Source: Nemopilema nomurai
Taxonomy: Eukaryota; Cnidaria; Scyphozoa; Rhizostomeae; Rhizostomatidae
Direction: 5' to 3'
DNA: 64,000 nucleotides
Assembly (NCBI GenBank): GCA_003864495.1
Contig: ML133471.1
Coordinates: 3,966,257 to 4,030,256, forward strand
Every line of letters starts with the position of its first letter. Position 1 is the stretch's first letter. The translations under genes and the position numbers were made by a program. Shown here piece by piece: positions 48,401 to 59,900 of this stretch. The notes beneath the pieces were generated by a model. It worked only from the letters and a program-made list of their open reading frames with translations, did no database searches and was not told where the DNA came from.

Positions 48401-51400
48401 GAAATGTTTAAGATTCGAAGTCAATTTGCTTATTGTTTTAATGACCTTTTTTAGGGAATGTTTACTTCCTCATCCATTTCGTCTGCCAGGTGTAAACTCT
48501 ATGTTTGATAGAACGCTGATAAAATTGTAAAGCAAACTTTCAAATTTAGCTTTGCTTATTTCACAATTTAAGGTGCTCTAGAGACTTATTTGAAGCGATT
48601 GCTTTCTAGGCTTTGGACGCATCAAATCCAGCCGACACCATTATGGATGTCCTCGTTTTCAAGAAATCACAGGAAATGATTGTAGAGCATTACCAAGAGA
48701 GTGGCGAAATAGAGGCCATCAAAAAGGCTGTACTCAAGGCAACGAGAAACCCCGTCAAAACACTGAGCATGAAAGTTAAACGGTAATGTTTTGCCACTGA
48801 CCTTTACCAGTCAGCTTAGGCATGTCCGGGGGGCGCTGTAGATGTTATTGGATTGCCTTTGTTGGTGATTCACTGAGCTGCTAGATGTTTACTTGAAAAC
48901 TTCCCTAGCTATTTATATTATGTCATTTCTTGGTTTAAATTTACTTTTCTGCAAGCTGAAACCGCGAGGGTAGCAGTAAGACAAGTAAATAGGGTCGTAA
49001 TTAATGCGACAGTCCAAAACCAATTTCAAAGCTCCCTAAAGAATTTTATGGAATCTAAGAAATCTAAAAAGGTCCCTAAGAAATCTAAAAAGATCCCTAT
49101 AGAATCTAACAAGGTCCCTAAGGAATCTTAAAAGGTCCCTAAGGAATCTAACAAGGTCTTTAACTTCAATTTCTAGGTACTCGTCGAGTCTCTCCGACCG
49201 CTTGCTTGCATTTGACTGTCGCTCTTCCAAGTGCCAAACAGTGGCACAGAAGCTGTACTTGCTCATTATCTTCTTGTTATACGGCCTTGCTTTGGGTGAG
49301 TTGACGTCATATTTATATATAGGCTACGTGATTGATGCTTGTATGTTGCATTTTCTCACACGCTCTGCTACAACACGGAGCACCATTTGGTTCTCATTTG
49401 CCTGTTTCTGATCAAAGTGTCCTGTTACGGATAGGAAAGAGGCTGTTTCAGATAGGATCTGGGCTACAGAAGTTGGTAGAAAATTCCTGGAAACACTTTA
49501 AAGACTAACCAGTTTTCCTGAACAAATGCTCATTCGAACAATACTTCTTTATGTTTAGGTCGATTTGATTTTTGGCAATTGCCTTCACGGCAAGGTCAAG
49601 CCTTCCAATTTATCCAATTGGAAGGCCTGTAGTTAAGTTACATAACTGAGTTGGCATATTGTGACTGCTTCTTGACCATAGCCTAATCATTGCAAAATAC
49701 GGTGATTTGATTTCTTAAGGAGAGAATTGGGAACTTTTGTGTGTGTTCCCTTGCTTTGTTTTCTTTTGATTCAAATTTCCATTGGATATTCCCACTACTA
49801 AATCTGCGTAATAATAACAATGATAATCTATAATCTCAATAATGATAAAGCTCCAAACTTTGTTTACTTTCGTTCACTTTCCTGTCGTTACAACTTCCCC
49901 TTGGTTGCTTTCTCGTTCACAAGGACCCCCGGGGCTCATCGTTAGTTTATAACCGAGTACCATGGCAACTTTAATGCAATAAAGTGCCTCCAATAGGCGA
50001 TAAAACGAATGCCGTGCCTCTAAGTTTGTTATTTCTTGGCCACACAAGCTAAAAGCCGCCTTAATACCATATTTCCGTAAATAGGCCATTCGATAAATGA
50101 TAGGTTTTAATTTGAAAAGAATAAGCTAAGCTTTGTAATGTGATTTCGTCGATAGGATAATGATAGCGGTAACATGATTAGGGTCATCTGGAGCCATAAC
50201 TATCTACCTTCCCAAGGTCACGACCTCGGATCAATGCCTATTTTTGTGATGCACCATTTGATTAACCTGTGATTAGTTCGAATGATAAAGGAAGGTATGT
50301 GATTAACATGCCTGATTGGAATGTGATTAGCATTGTAGTGTGATTAGCATTGAAAACACGTCACTGTTGCTAGTTGCCACTCGACTCTTCTATTGGTCGA
50401 TGAGAGAACTCGTCGACTTTGTTTTCTGACAATTTCCAGTCAGGCATGCGAGGTTATCTGGAAATATGCAACAAATATAAACTAAGGTTTTTTTGTGAAC
50501 GATGAGGAAGTCACTTTACAATCTAGGTTCAGTCCGCTCAGAGATAGTACCCCTTTGATTATTATGTAAAATACAGGATTACATAATGAATACATATAGC
50601 TTTCGCTCGCAAAAGTGTAGATGGAGATTTGGACTTGGTATAAGAAAGCGCTTAACAGAGAGCTAAGAAAAGTGGCCCCTTGACTTTTTCGGGCGTATTA
50701 CCAAGGAGCTTCTGCAGGGGTGCGAATGGAATGGGGTTTTCAAGAGTACTGTTGCAAATATGAGTGTCCTAATTGAACTTTATTGAATATCATGACAAAA
50801 ACAGCTTTGCAGTAGGGAACAACTAATAAAAGTCATGAGGCAGTTTATTAGTTCACGTCCACATCAATCTTCATACAAAGTTGTTTATAAGACCATTTTC
50901 TTCTCTGTTTATCTTTATCACATCAGGTTCCAGGAAACATTTTTCACTCATTTCGCATTTTTAGACAAAGCAATGATGGCCTAGTTACGTACTTGAGCCC
51001 AAACACCAATGTATTCTTCCCTTTGTCAATATTCTTCATCTTGTGTATCAAGGCAATGAATATTACTTGTCCGCTTTTTGCAGTTTCATATGTACATGTT
51101 TAGCTTCTTCGTAGCTGCGTTTCGCTCTACTGAAGCATTTAGCTCGTCAGCTGAAAAGACGTTTTTTAATAATACAAGCCCCTGCAAAGACTGATCTAAG
51201 TTTATCAAGAAAGTTGTTATCATGATTATACCAGTGCCTCCATTTTCTTTGCAGGAAGCGTTTACTGGCAAACGGGCAGTGGCATACTACTCATGAGCTG
51301 CTACCAAGTATTCCTCTGCGCCAGCCAGCTCTTCATGGCATCGGTAATTCATTCCCACCTTGGCAAGGCCTTCCCCCTCTTTGCTCTTGAGCAAGCCGAG

Positions 51401-54400
51401 GGGGTTGGCAAGTCACGTGAACTTGTTCTTCACACCTTCATTCGCATTGCAGCAGTGACTGTCCTGCCTCTGCTCTTGAGCTGCGTCATCATCTACCTCT
51501 GCACGGTCGCTGAGCTTGACTTCTGGAAGTTCTTCGTCACCACTCTTATTCATCTGCAGCTGAATCACGTTTGGGTCGCCATCATTATGCTTTCAGCCAG
51601 CGCCGTCCCTCGCTATTCAACTCTCATTTGCCCAATGCTATCGGCAGTATCCGGATTCGCTGGTGGGTTCCTCGTCCCGGAACCAGAGATGCCGGGCTTT
51701 TACTACTGGCTTTTCTACATTAACCCAACCCACTGGGCCTACAGTGCCACCATGAAAATCCTCATCAATGACGTCATATTCGACTGCAGCAGTCAATCAA
51801 AGCTCGATTGTCAATCGAACATGGGTATTGCTGTCTTGCAACAATTTGGCTTCGAACGGGTGAATCCTTACCAAAACATGACCATTCTGTTTGCAATGGT
51901 GGTCATTTTTTTGGGCGCCACCATGGTCCTGCTTGAAGTTCGGCACAAGGATAAGTTAAGGAAATGGCTTGCAGCGATGAAGCGGTTGGTGCAAGCTGCC
52001 AGAATCAGGTAAGCAATAATCAGCCGATTGCGAATTGGTTTAAGTACGTTGTGATGTTGTTTTAGTCAGTGGCAACTATACTTTCACAGAAACTATGTTT
52101 TTAGAATATATCTTACTCTTATGCGTGTGATTTAATCGTGTTTTGCAAGCGACACAGAACACAATATTTGACAATCTGTAACAAATCTCAGACCTTGGTT
52201 GATACAAAAGCTCTATGATGGATAAATTTTAATTGAAAGGCCTACTTTCAAGCTTTGATAAATCTTAACAATAAACTTGATGCAGTTAGAGTTTGTGCTG
52301 ACTCGGACAAGGGATTAAAAGTTACTCTAAGGTTAAGCATTGGAGAGATAAGTTAGCCTCTTTGAAGCCTGAATGATTCATTCCTGTTGCTTAGTATGTG
52401 TTGCAAAGAAAATGCAAGTTGTTAGCGAAAAGCACTTAGAATATTCCGTTGAAGTGATAGGTTGAACTCAGTCAGTAAAAGAGCACAACATGCAGAGTTG
52501 AAATTTTCATTCATTTCTTTATCTTTGTCAATCAGAAAAAATAGTTACTGGAAAATCTCTTTTGCCATTTCATGCGCTGTAAGCTATACTTCTTTTGCTA
52601 GGTTTTCTGGTACGTTTAAAAAGAGAGAGCCGAAATCATCAGACAAGAAACGGCTAATTTACAGCAAGGACATCGAAGCAAATGGGAAATGTGTCAAAGA
52701 GACAACGTCTTTGCTGGTCAGTAGCTCCGACATGAGTAAAGGGCAGCCTACATCAAATAAGAAGCCCAAGGACGTAAATTCAGAATTACTTTCTTTAATG
52801 CTTCCTGTTGAAGTGGAACCAATGCTAACTGCAAGAGTTCAAATGAAGGAGCGGCCCAAGACAATATCAGTGTTTACGTCACCAGACACTGCGGAGGAGA
52901 AGCCAAGACGAGCCCCTGTTATGCGCTCAAGTAGCTTCACTTGCACAGATTGGCCGCTTAAAGCTAGGGAGTCACCGACGTCAGCCAGAAGGAGCCCAAA
53001 TACGTTGCAAGTGCCCGAGATTGCTATTGAAAACGTCTGTGAGGATGAACACCAGGTTCCGGCAAACCTAGGAAGAGACCGGTCGGACACATGTGAAACA
53101 GAACCAGACGCTTGCTTATCAAGGTATCTGGATACGATTTTGAAGTCGCACGAAGTCTATTGCTCCGTCTCCGGTGGCCGCCCGAAAAGCTCGCGTAGGC
53201 GCAGCGTCACAAAGCGGCTACCGGATGAGGTGAAGCGAAGTGAGAGCGTTCATATTCAACGGAAGGCTTCGATGCTGATTCTTGCAGAGAGGCGGAAAAG
53301 TATGACGGCGCAAATAACCGGATTCGGACATGCATTTACCTATTTGAATGAAGTAGGAATGGAACGGAAACCATCTGCTAGAAGGAACATGTCTGTTGGC
53401 GTCAAGCGGAAAGTAGAAATAAGGAAACAGCAAAGGAACTCTGACGGCTCGTTGAGGAACTCAGGTGGCTCTAATGAGCACCTCCAAATTCCTGATTCGT
53501 CACCAATCGTCGTTGTGTCTCCCGTTGAGATAAGGCGTTCTAGAATGTTGCATCAAATGGCGATAGATATTCCGGACGAAAATTCTAACATTTTAGTTGG
53601 AAAACAAGGAAATTCGCAATCGTATCAAGAAAGTTTGAGCTCCAATGTGAAGCTTTCTGGCGTAGATAAGGGCTCGGTTCAATCTACAGGGTATGGCAAT
53701 GAAAGTAGAACTAAAACTTCAAGAGACACTTCCCAGTCGAATCGAAAACCGTCCTCCCAACGCAGCTTGAGTGGGAAATCTGCAGAACCTATGAAGGTAT
53801 CTGCCCTGAAGATTTCCAGGAAAAAGTTCATTCCACTGAAAGATCACCCCGATGACTATGCCAGAGCTGCAGATAAATTTGACGCCGAATCGAGGTCATC
53901 GTTGTGCCGCACTCCGCTTGGGTCAATAGACGAGACCGAAGAAGACGAGGATTATCCAGTCGCTGACAATTTTGAGAGAAAGCCTTCACTGGGCCTTAGG
54001 CGGGGCTCCTTACAAAGAGCGCAGCAGCAACATCATTTTGGCGAGCACTTTGCTGAAATCGCAAATTGGTTACATCAAAGCGCACAAGTGTTGAACGAGG
54101 ATGACGAGTTATCGGATGAGAGCGATTCGTGCAAACCGTCTTCCGTAACGCCGCTAGCCGTAACTAGTAATTTACAACTTGGCATTGAGCCAGATGACAC
54201 GGATGAGGCGGAAATTGACGCGGAGATCGATGCGGAGATTTCCCGCGCCTTCGCGGAAGATAAGATTCTTATTGTAGCACCAACAACGGATGAATCGGTT
54301 GTATCTTCTGAAGGGCCTAAATCAAGTGATAGCGGCATTCGCTCGGGTGTAAGCGAGTACGATAAAACGGACGGCAAATTTAACGACCATTGTTTACGTA

Positions 54401-54951
54401 AGTGCACGGCTACTAATTCCAAGCCTGTTGCGGTTGCTCCTAGCGCTGCGGGGAATTTCATCGCAGTCCCAGCAATAGTGGTTTCAGCAAGTAGCCCGAG
54501 TCCAAGGTCATTTTCTAACGCATTGTTCTTGGAGAATGGCGGTACCAGTGACATCGAGCGGCACGGAGTGACTGCCAAACCGCATACCGCGTACACTACT
54601 GCAACGCCTAAAAACAATGTCTCGCTAGACGCAAAACATCTAGCGTGGGAAACTAGGTCGAACGACGAATTCTCCACTGACGTGTACGATCACGTTGGCA
54701 TCGGCGAAGAAACACCTGACGACATCGCTCTTGCGACTCCGACCTCCAACTCAAAACCAACACACATTCGTAGGTCGAGTAGCTGCGAGTTTGATTTTGA
54801 CGCTGCCGAGGCGACCGCTGACGTTGACATTGCTCGGATTCGGAGCCTTAGGAGGAAATGTAAAAAGCAGAAGATGGAATCGAAATCGGGACTTGAGACG
54901 AAGAGAAATGCAAGTGACGATTATGAAATACTAGGAGAAACGGTTTTATGA
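43722..54951 (+). CDS. Notum/pectin-acetylesterase-type hydrolase fused to an ABCG transporter with long C-terminal tail
   Basis: Ten exons with matching phases sum to 5691 bases: 1896 residues. Order: signal peptide (1-24), Notum/PAE hydrolase (about 35-425), membrane segment (437-459), ABCG nucleotide-binding domain (about 495-800), ABCG membrane domain (about 845-1100), disordered tail (1115-1896) ending ETVL. Exons: 43722-45461, 46092-46289, 46712-46780, 47375-47447, 47592-47737, 48197-48265, 48610-48782, 49177-49295, 51255-52008, 52602-54951. Predicted topology puts the hydrolase outside the cell and the ATPase inside. ABCG proteins export lipids and sterols as dimers; Notum removes a fatty acyl group from Wnt. 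A linked lipid hydrolysis/transport role is inference. The ATG at 43722 is favoured because it gives the signal peptide. Confidence 0.92.
46092..48782 (+). CDS. Fusion exons 2-7: rest of the ABCG nucleotide-binding domain
   Basis: Residues 581-822. All ATPase motifs are present: Q-loop glutamine (YVMQ, 604), signature LSGGQ followed by KRR across an intron (665-672), Walker [11 protein letters not shown] (685-694) and the switch histidine in TIHQPR (722). The VRENL and LSGGQKRR context is typical of the ABCG subfamily. No catalytic residue is missing, so ATPase activity is expected. Confidence 0.93.
49030..49160. repeat. About five 21-bp minisatellite units in the fusion-gene intron
   Basis: Tandem units of the form AAGGTCCCTAAGGAATCTAAA lie just before the acceptor of exon 8. 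They generate an open minus-strand frame of repeated RFLRDL, which is a repeat artefact. Confidence 0.8.
49177..52008 (+). CDS. Fusion exons 8-9: ABCG transmembrane domain
   Basis: Residues 823-1114. Hydrophobic segments include [15 protein letters not shown] (split by the intron), the region after [27 protein letters not shown], the [12 protein letters not shown] region, and [19 protein letters not shown] near the end. [13 protein letters not shown] matches the conserved ABCG F.xNPxxWxY region, followed by a short extracellular Cys-containing loop. Exon 9 ends AG|GTAAGC; the unspliced reading meets a stop inside this donor. Confidence 0.92.
52602..54951 (+). CDS. Fusion exon 10: 782-residue disordered tail with PDZ ligand
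   Basis: Starts at a good acceptor (TTCTTTTGCTAG) and completes the Arg codon split by exon 9, in the same frame. It is rich in Ser, Lys, Glu and Asp with many basic-Ser patches (RRSSS, RKPS types) that look like kinase sites, a repeated EIDAEID unit, and no hydrophobic segment. The last four residues ETVL form a class I PDZ-binding motif. Human-type ABCG proteins end soon after the last membrane segment, so this tail is unusual. An ATG at 52462 opens the same frame upstream, so a separate gene cannot be fully excluded. Confidence 0.82.
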
Positions 54952-56904
54952 TGAGTTAATGAATTTTGTGTATAGTTTCACCCGATTTATTGTAAAACCT
55001 TATGTAATACTCCTGATCATTCTACGCTGAGCTTACATTTGTAGCCTCTCTAGTAAGTAATTTTGTCAGCCCTTGCGATAGATTGTCAAATTAACGTGAC
55101 TTAGTGACTTAGTGAGCCACTTTTCATGGCAGATACAAGGTAAACAACTTTTGTTTCGTCCCTCTTCTTTGAAGTCAGGACACGGAGAGAGGATAAGCGA
55201 GAAAGAGGATTACCTTTTAATCACGTTTTTCATCCGTAAATTTCAAATAAGGAGGTTATTTTAAGAAAAAGTTGTCTTTCAGCTAGAGTCACATTGGGAA
55301 TGAAGTGAAACCGCAACTGGTTGCTTTTAGTATTTCATTTTCATAAGACGTATTTGTCGATATTTAGCGGGTTGGTTATTGATTTCGCTTTTGATTTCAA
55401 TAACAGGAACTAATTTCTAAATTTTCTGTTGCTAAAATCAGCTGCTCGAATTCCAAGAAACAACTTTCATCAACCTTTAAACCTGTAAAAAGGTTCAATT
55501 CAAATACTTAATATACAAGAAAAGCCAAAGGTGGATCTTTACTTTTTGTATGAAAAGTTTTAAGTTAAGACAGAGTTATTATCTATGGCTAAATGTATTC
55601 GAATTGCAGATCCGTTATTAAGGACTCCCATGGCATGACGTAGTTTTTGATCTAAAGACAATTTTCTCCAGAAATGTTTCCTGAGATCAGATAGGCTCAA
55701 TACAATGTTCACTACTGTCATTGAGTGTAAAAAATTGGATGTGGCATGTTTTGTCCAGTAATCAATTCTAGGAAAAGGAGATTTATTCCTCTCCAAGTAA
55801 CATGTATTCCTCGCCATCTTTTATATAGCAAAACAAATAGAATAGATGTTTTAGACCTTTCATATTATATGTTTTATCAGGTACGGCTAATTATTGACAA
55901 ACTCATTAATTTTGATACACGAGAAAAACATTCACCAACGCTCATAGATGGAGTGTCTTGGATTAGCATGCTTTTCTTTCACGGACTTTAATAAGAAGTT
56001 GGAATTAAAGCATCTAGCAGTTCTATGCATTTACTATGGCCATAAATACTGACACAAAATAAACGTTTTCTTTTAAAAACTTTAGAAGGTAATGCTAAAT
56101 TAAACATGTAATATTACATCTAATAGTTTAATAATACAAAGTATTAAAATACCATTAATAAGTAACATTTGAAATTTGGTAGTAACGATCAAATATAGAA
56201 GAAGGATGCAGTTTTATTAAAGCAAGAATGATGTCTTAGGTTGCGACAAAGGCCGTTTCAGCACTAATTTCATTAACATATTTGATGTTGTTATAGGAAT
56301 ACAAAGGTCATAGCTGAAGGTACACCTTAGGTCAAATTATATTATTACCTTAATATCGTAATCAAGGCCTTTTAGTATAAACAAATAGGTACAAATAAAT
56401 ACTACATCGTTCAAACTACATTTTTTATACAGAGCAGCAGTAGTAGTTAGCAATAAACTATATTAAGAAATGGCTATGGCTTAGGTTCTAGGCTTAGGCG
56501 TATGCGAAAATACTTTCCAATACAGAAAAGGGAATTCACATCAACTGATTGGGCTTCGCAGAGGCACACTAGGCAACTTGTCCGCCATCTTGTTCTACCT
56601 GAATTTTCAGCAACAACTGCAGTCAACAATTTAGCGGTCTTTGCATCCCTCATGTTTATTCAGTTTCCCCCTATTTGGTTCATTGAACCACTAATATAAA
56701 AGTTATTGTGACTGAGCGAGTTGGACAATATTACGTTGAGTTGGTTAAGTTAAGTAATTGTTAAGTGACAAGGAAAGTGTCACAGGCACATAATATGCAT
56801 GCATCTACCACAAGCTTTCTAACTGCTCTGGGCCAACACTCGATAAGCTCCCTTTTTGTCTTTTATAAATGTTATAAAAATATAGCATGAAATACTCAAT
56901 TTAT
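54952..56904. other. Intergenic between converging genes
   Basis: Contains the 3' ends of the fusion gene (+) and the 612-residue gene (-). AT-rich; open frames are short and unsupported. AATAAA-like strings occur (for example about 56058) but I cannot assign one to the fusion gene. Confidence 0.4.
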
Positions 56905-59900
56905 TCACAAAGTGCTGTGGCATTTTATTATCCTAACTGCTCTTTTTACGTTTTGCAATGGCACCCATCTGCCACTATTCAAGTATCTCACTGACTCTGG
57001 CCTGCATTGTGAATCGCTACTCAGTACCTCTGGTCCCGCAACCGTAACTGTGTCGTCGACGTACTTGTTACCGTAGCTTACTCCCCGGTTGCAGCACCGT
57101 TGGAAATTGATGAAGTAGCGTGCTCCTTTATCTATTAACAAGGAGATATGCTTCAGTCACTGACGTACCAAGTCGAAGTATTTAAAAAAGAAATTTTAAT
57201 CCTGATTTCAAAGATAAAAAAGCAACATGTTCTAGAAAAATTGCATCTGAGATGTCTCCTTGCGTTGCGACTAACTCGATATGTGAGACCAATTGTTCTG
57301 TAAAAAAGTATCATCGTACCTTTGCGCGGATTGAGATCATCACTGTTGTAGATCTTGGTTTTAAGATTGTCATAAGGAAATTCCAAAGCTGTCACCGAGA
57401 TGTCCTGTGAAAAAAATGACGTTTGCTATTGAAATGGCTGGTACACCCAAAGTCGCAAAATGCAAAGAGGCTTGAAACATATGGGAAGGTGTGACGGAAA
57501 AAGCAACATCCAGTGGTCAAAGTGCAGTCTAGTAAAGGATTATGTGTTTGCAAAACTATAGCTACTTCGTTTGCAATCGAAGGGATGATGAATTAAGTGA
57601 AATCAGTTTATTGCTTCCATTGAAAATGCCAATTAGGCCGAAAATAAAATTTCAGGTGCAGACATAATCAAGTCCAAAGTACTTCCTTATTGCTCTAAGG
57701 ATAAGAATACTTTGTTCTTCACTTTGGTGCCGCAAACCAATCTTAGATTGCGCAAAATAAATAAGTCATGTAATGCCTTCTTGTATATGTATTTTGTTTT
57801 TGTCATTCGACGAAGCTGCTCTAGGCTGGAGACAAAAGCAAGCTACCGATGTATGACTTCTTTCGACGCTTGGAAAAAACAGTCAGCAATATGTGGCGCT
57901 TTATTTGATAACAGGACAGATGTTGACGCAAAAAGTACATTTTTCAGGCGACAGTCACTCAAAACACCCTAATTTGCAAAATAGTTCGAACCCGTTTGAA
58001 TTTCTTGACGATAAAGGGCCGATTCATGGATGTTCAGTAAGTGTATCTATTGAAATGTAAGGTACACACGAAAATGCAACATGTAAATACAACTCCTTAC
58101 CTCCCAAGATGTATTGTAGGCGAGAAGCATAGTTTTCTCGTTCAGTGAGCCTTTCTTACAACTGCTGAGACGGAGGAGCGTGTTTGGGGCATACCTCTGC
58201 CACAGAGCAATGGCGACTGTTGCCAGGATGAGCAGGAACAGAAGCTTCAACCAGAACACACCTGAAACAACATACCAGCACCACATCAGATTGGGTAATA
58301 GCAGATTGTCGGATAATATGCTAAGTTATTTTGACACTTGAGCATTTACAACTTGAAGTAAGGTAACTAGAGACATTTAGATTCTTCCAATCAAGGTCAT
58401 GCCTAAGATAACATGGGTTCAAATGTTTGATGTTAAAATTAACATGTTCCCACGGGTTCTAACAATGACATAGTAGTCGTTCATCACAGTGTTTACATTG
58501 CCTTGTAAGGTCACCAAGATACAGAACTTCGCTCAGGCACTCTTGCTTCAACACCATGAGCCTTACTTTGCTATGCTATTACACTCCAACCCATTCATGT
58601 GCACATTGCAATAATTCTATAGGCAATGATACGTACGTCGCTTCAGTTTTTTGGCCGCCGCTGCAACAGTCCGATTCATGGTGTCCTCGAACCTCTTGTG
58701 CAGATCAGATACTTTCTCCGTCATAGCGAGGCAATCAATCCCGTTCACAACAGAGACGAAAGCTGACACGAGGGCCTCCTCGCTTATGCCAACATCAGAC
58801 TTTGACTCCAACGCTTGTCCTACGGTAAGAGTGCTTGGTAAGAAACTATTCGACCAATCAGATTGAACCAAAGCACATGAAAGCTTCATTACGCTTCTAT
58901 GTCTACGCTGGATGCCAATGCGACTACCAATGGGACTATCAATAATCTCAGAAATATCCCAGGCCTAATGAGATTATCAACGATTCTACAAACAAATGTA
59001 GGCCGATTTGCTTACCAGCAATCCTATAAGCATTCTTAGGCCAATTTGATTACCAAGAATTCAATACGAATCCTAGGGCGACTATCGACAATCGATACAA
59101 TCGAAGTAATATTTCCAAACATACATGTCTACAACATACGAAGAGAAGAGACGACTCACCAAGAAGAAGAGGTTTCTGGCTGGCGTCCCATCGATTGAGC
59201 GAGATGGTTGCAAGCGTAGCAGCAACGCCGTGCCTCTGCGGGTACGCATAGAGCTGTTCGCCGTTGTAAACAGGACCCACCACTCGCACCTTCACAATCC
59301 CGATGATGCAGACCAGGTCGGTCTCATCTGTGGCGAAAATGGACGGACTAATGATTTCAAGGGTAACAAGAACAAACAAAAACAATGCATATTCTAAAGG
59401 CAGAGAGAAAACCACGTGGGAGGCTGTGACGAATAGTGCAATACTTGTTAAGTGAATGACCAATCAGCGCCCACTAACGCCTTCTTTTAGCAGGGTCCAA
59501 GTGAAAGGATGTCTACAGGAAGAGGGTTTTGCATTGCTTTGCTATGGTACGCTGGTTTTAAAAACATCTAAAATTAAAGAACGCATTGCTTTTCCAATGC
59601 TCACAAATCGACGCTGGTGAAGCTTTGGCATTGTCTAAGTGATATCTGCATAGGGCCACTTTATCAATCTTTAGGGCGATTTTGTCTGAAACTGTCCACT
59701 AAATCTTACCATTGTCAGCTTCCGGACACCTGCCTTCGAGGTAGTAGCTCCGTGTTATGACACCAGCCAACTTGGCTTTTTTGTAATTACTTTCTTCCAT
59801 GATCTCGATCTTCGTTCTGTTATACTCATCCTCAAGGAACACAACGACGTCTCCCTCCTTCAGCTTGCCCTTCTGGCTGAGGTCTTTCAGGGGAATATGG

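Noticed and set aside
49036..49266. Minus-strand frame with repeated RFLRDL
   Set aside because: It is the antisense reading of a 21-bp minisatellite and overlaps a real plus-strand exon.
52462..54951. Separate 829-residue single-exon gene
   Set aside because: The acceptor at 52601 completes the split Arg codon of exon 9 in the same frame and gives an exact total length, so the frame above 52602 is most simply intron.
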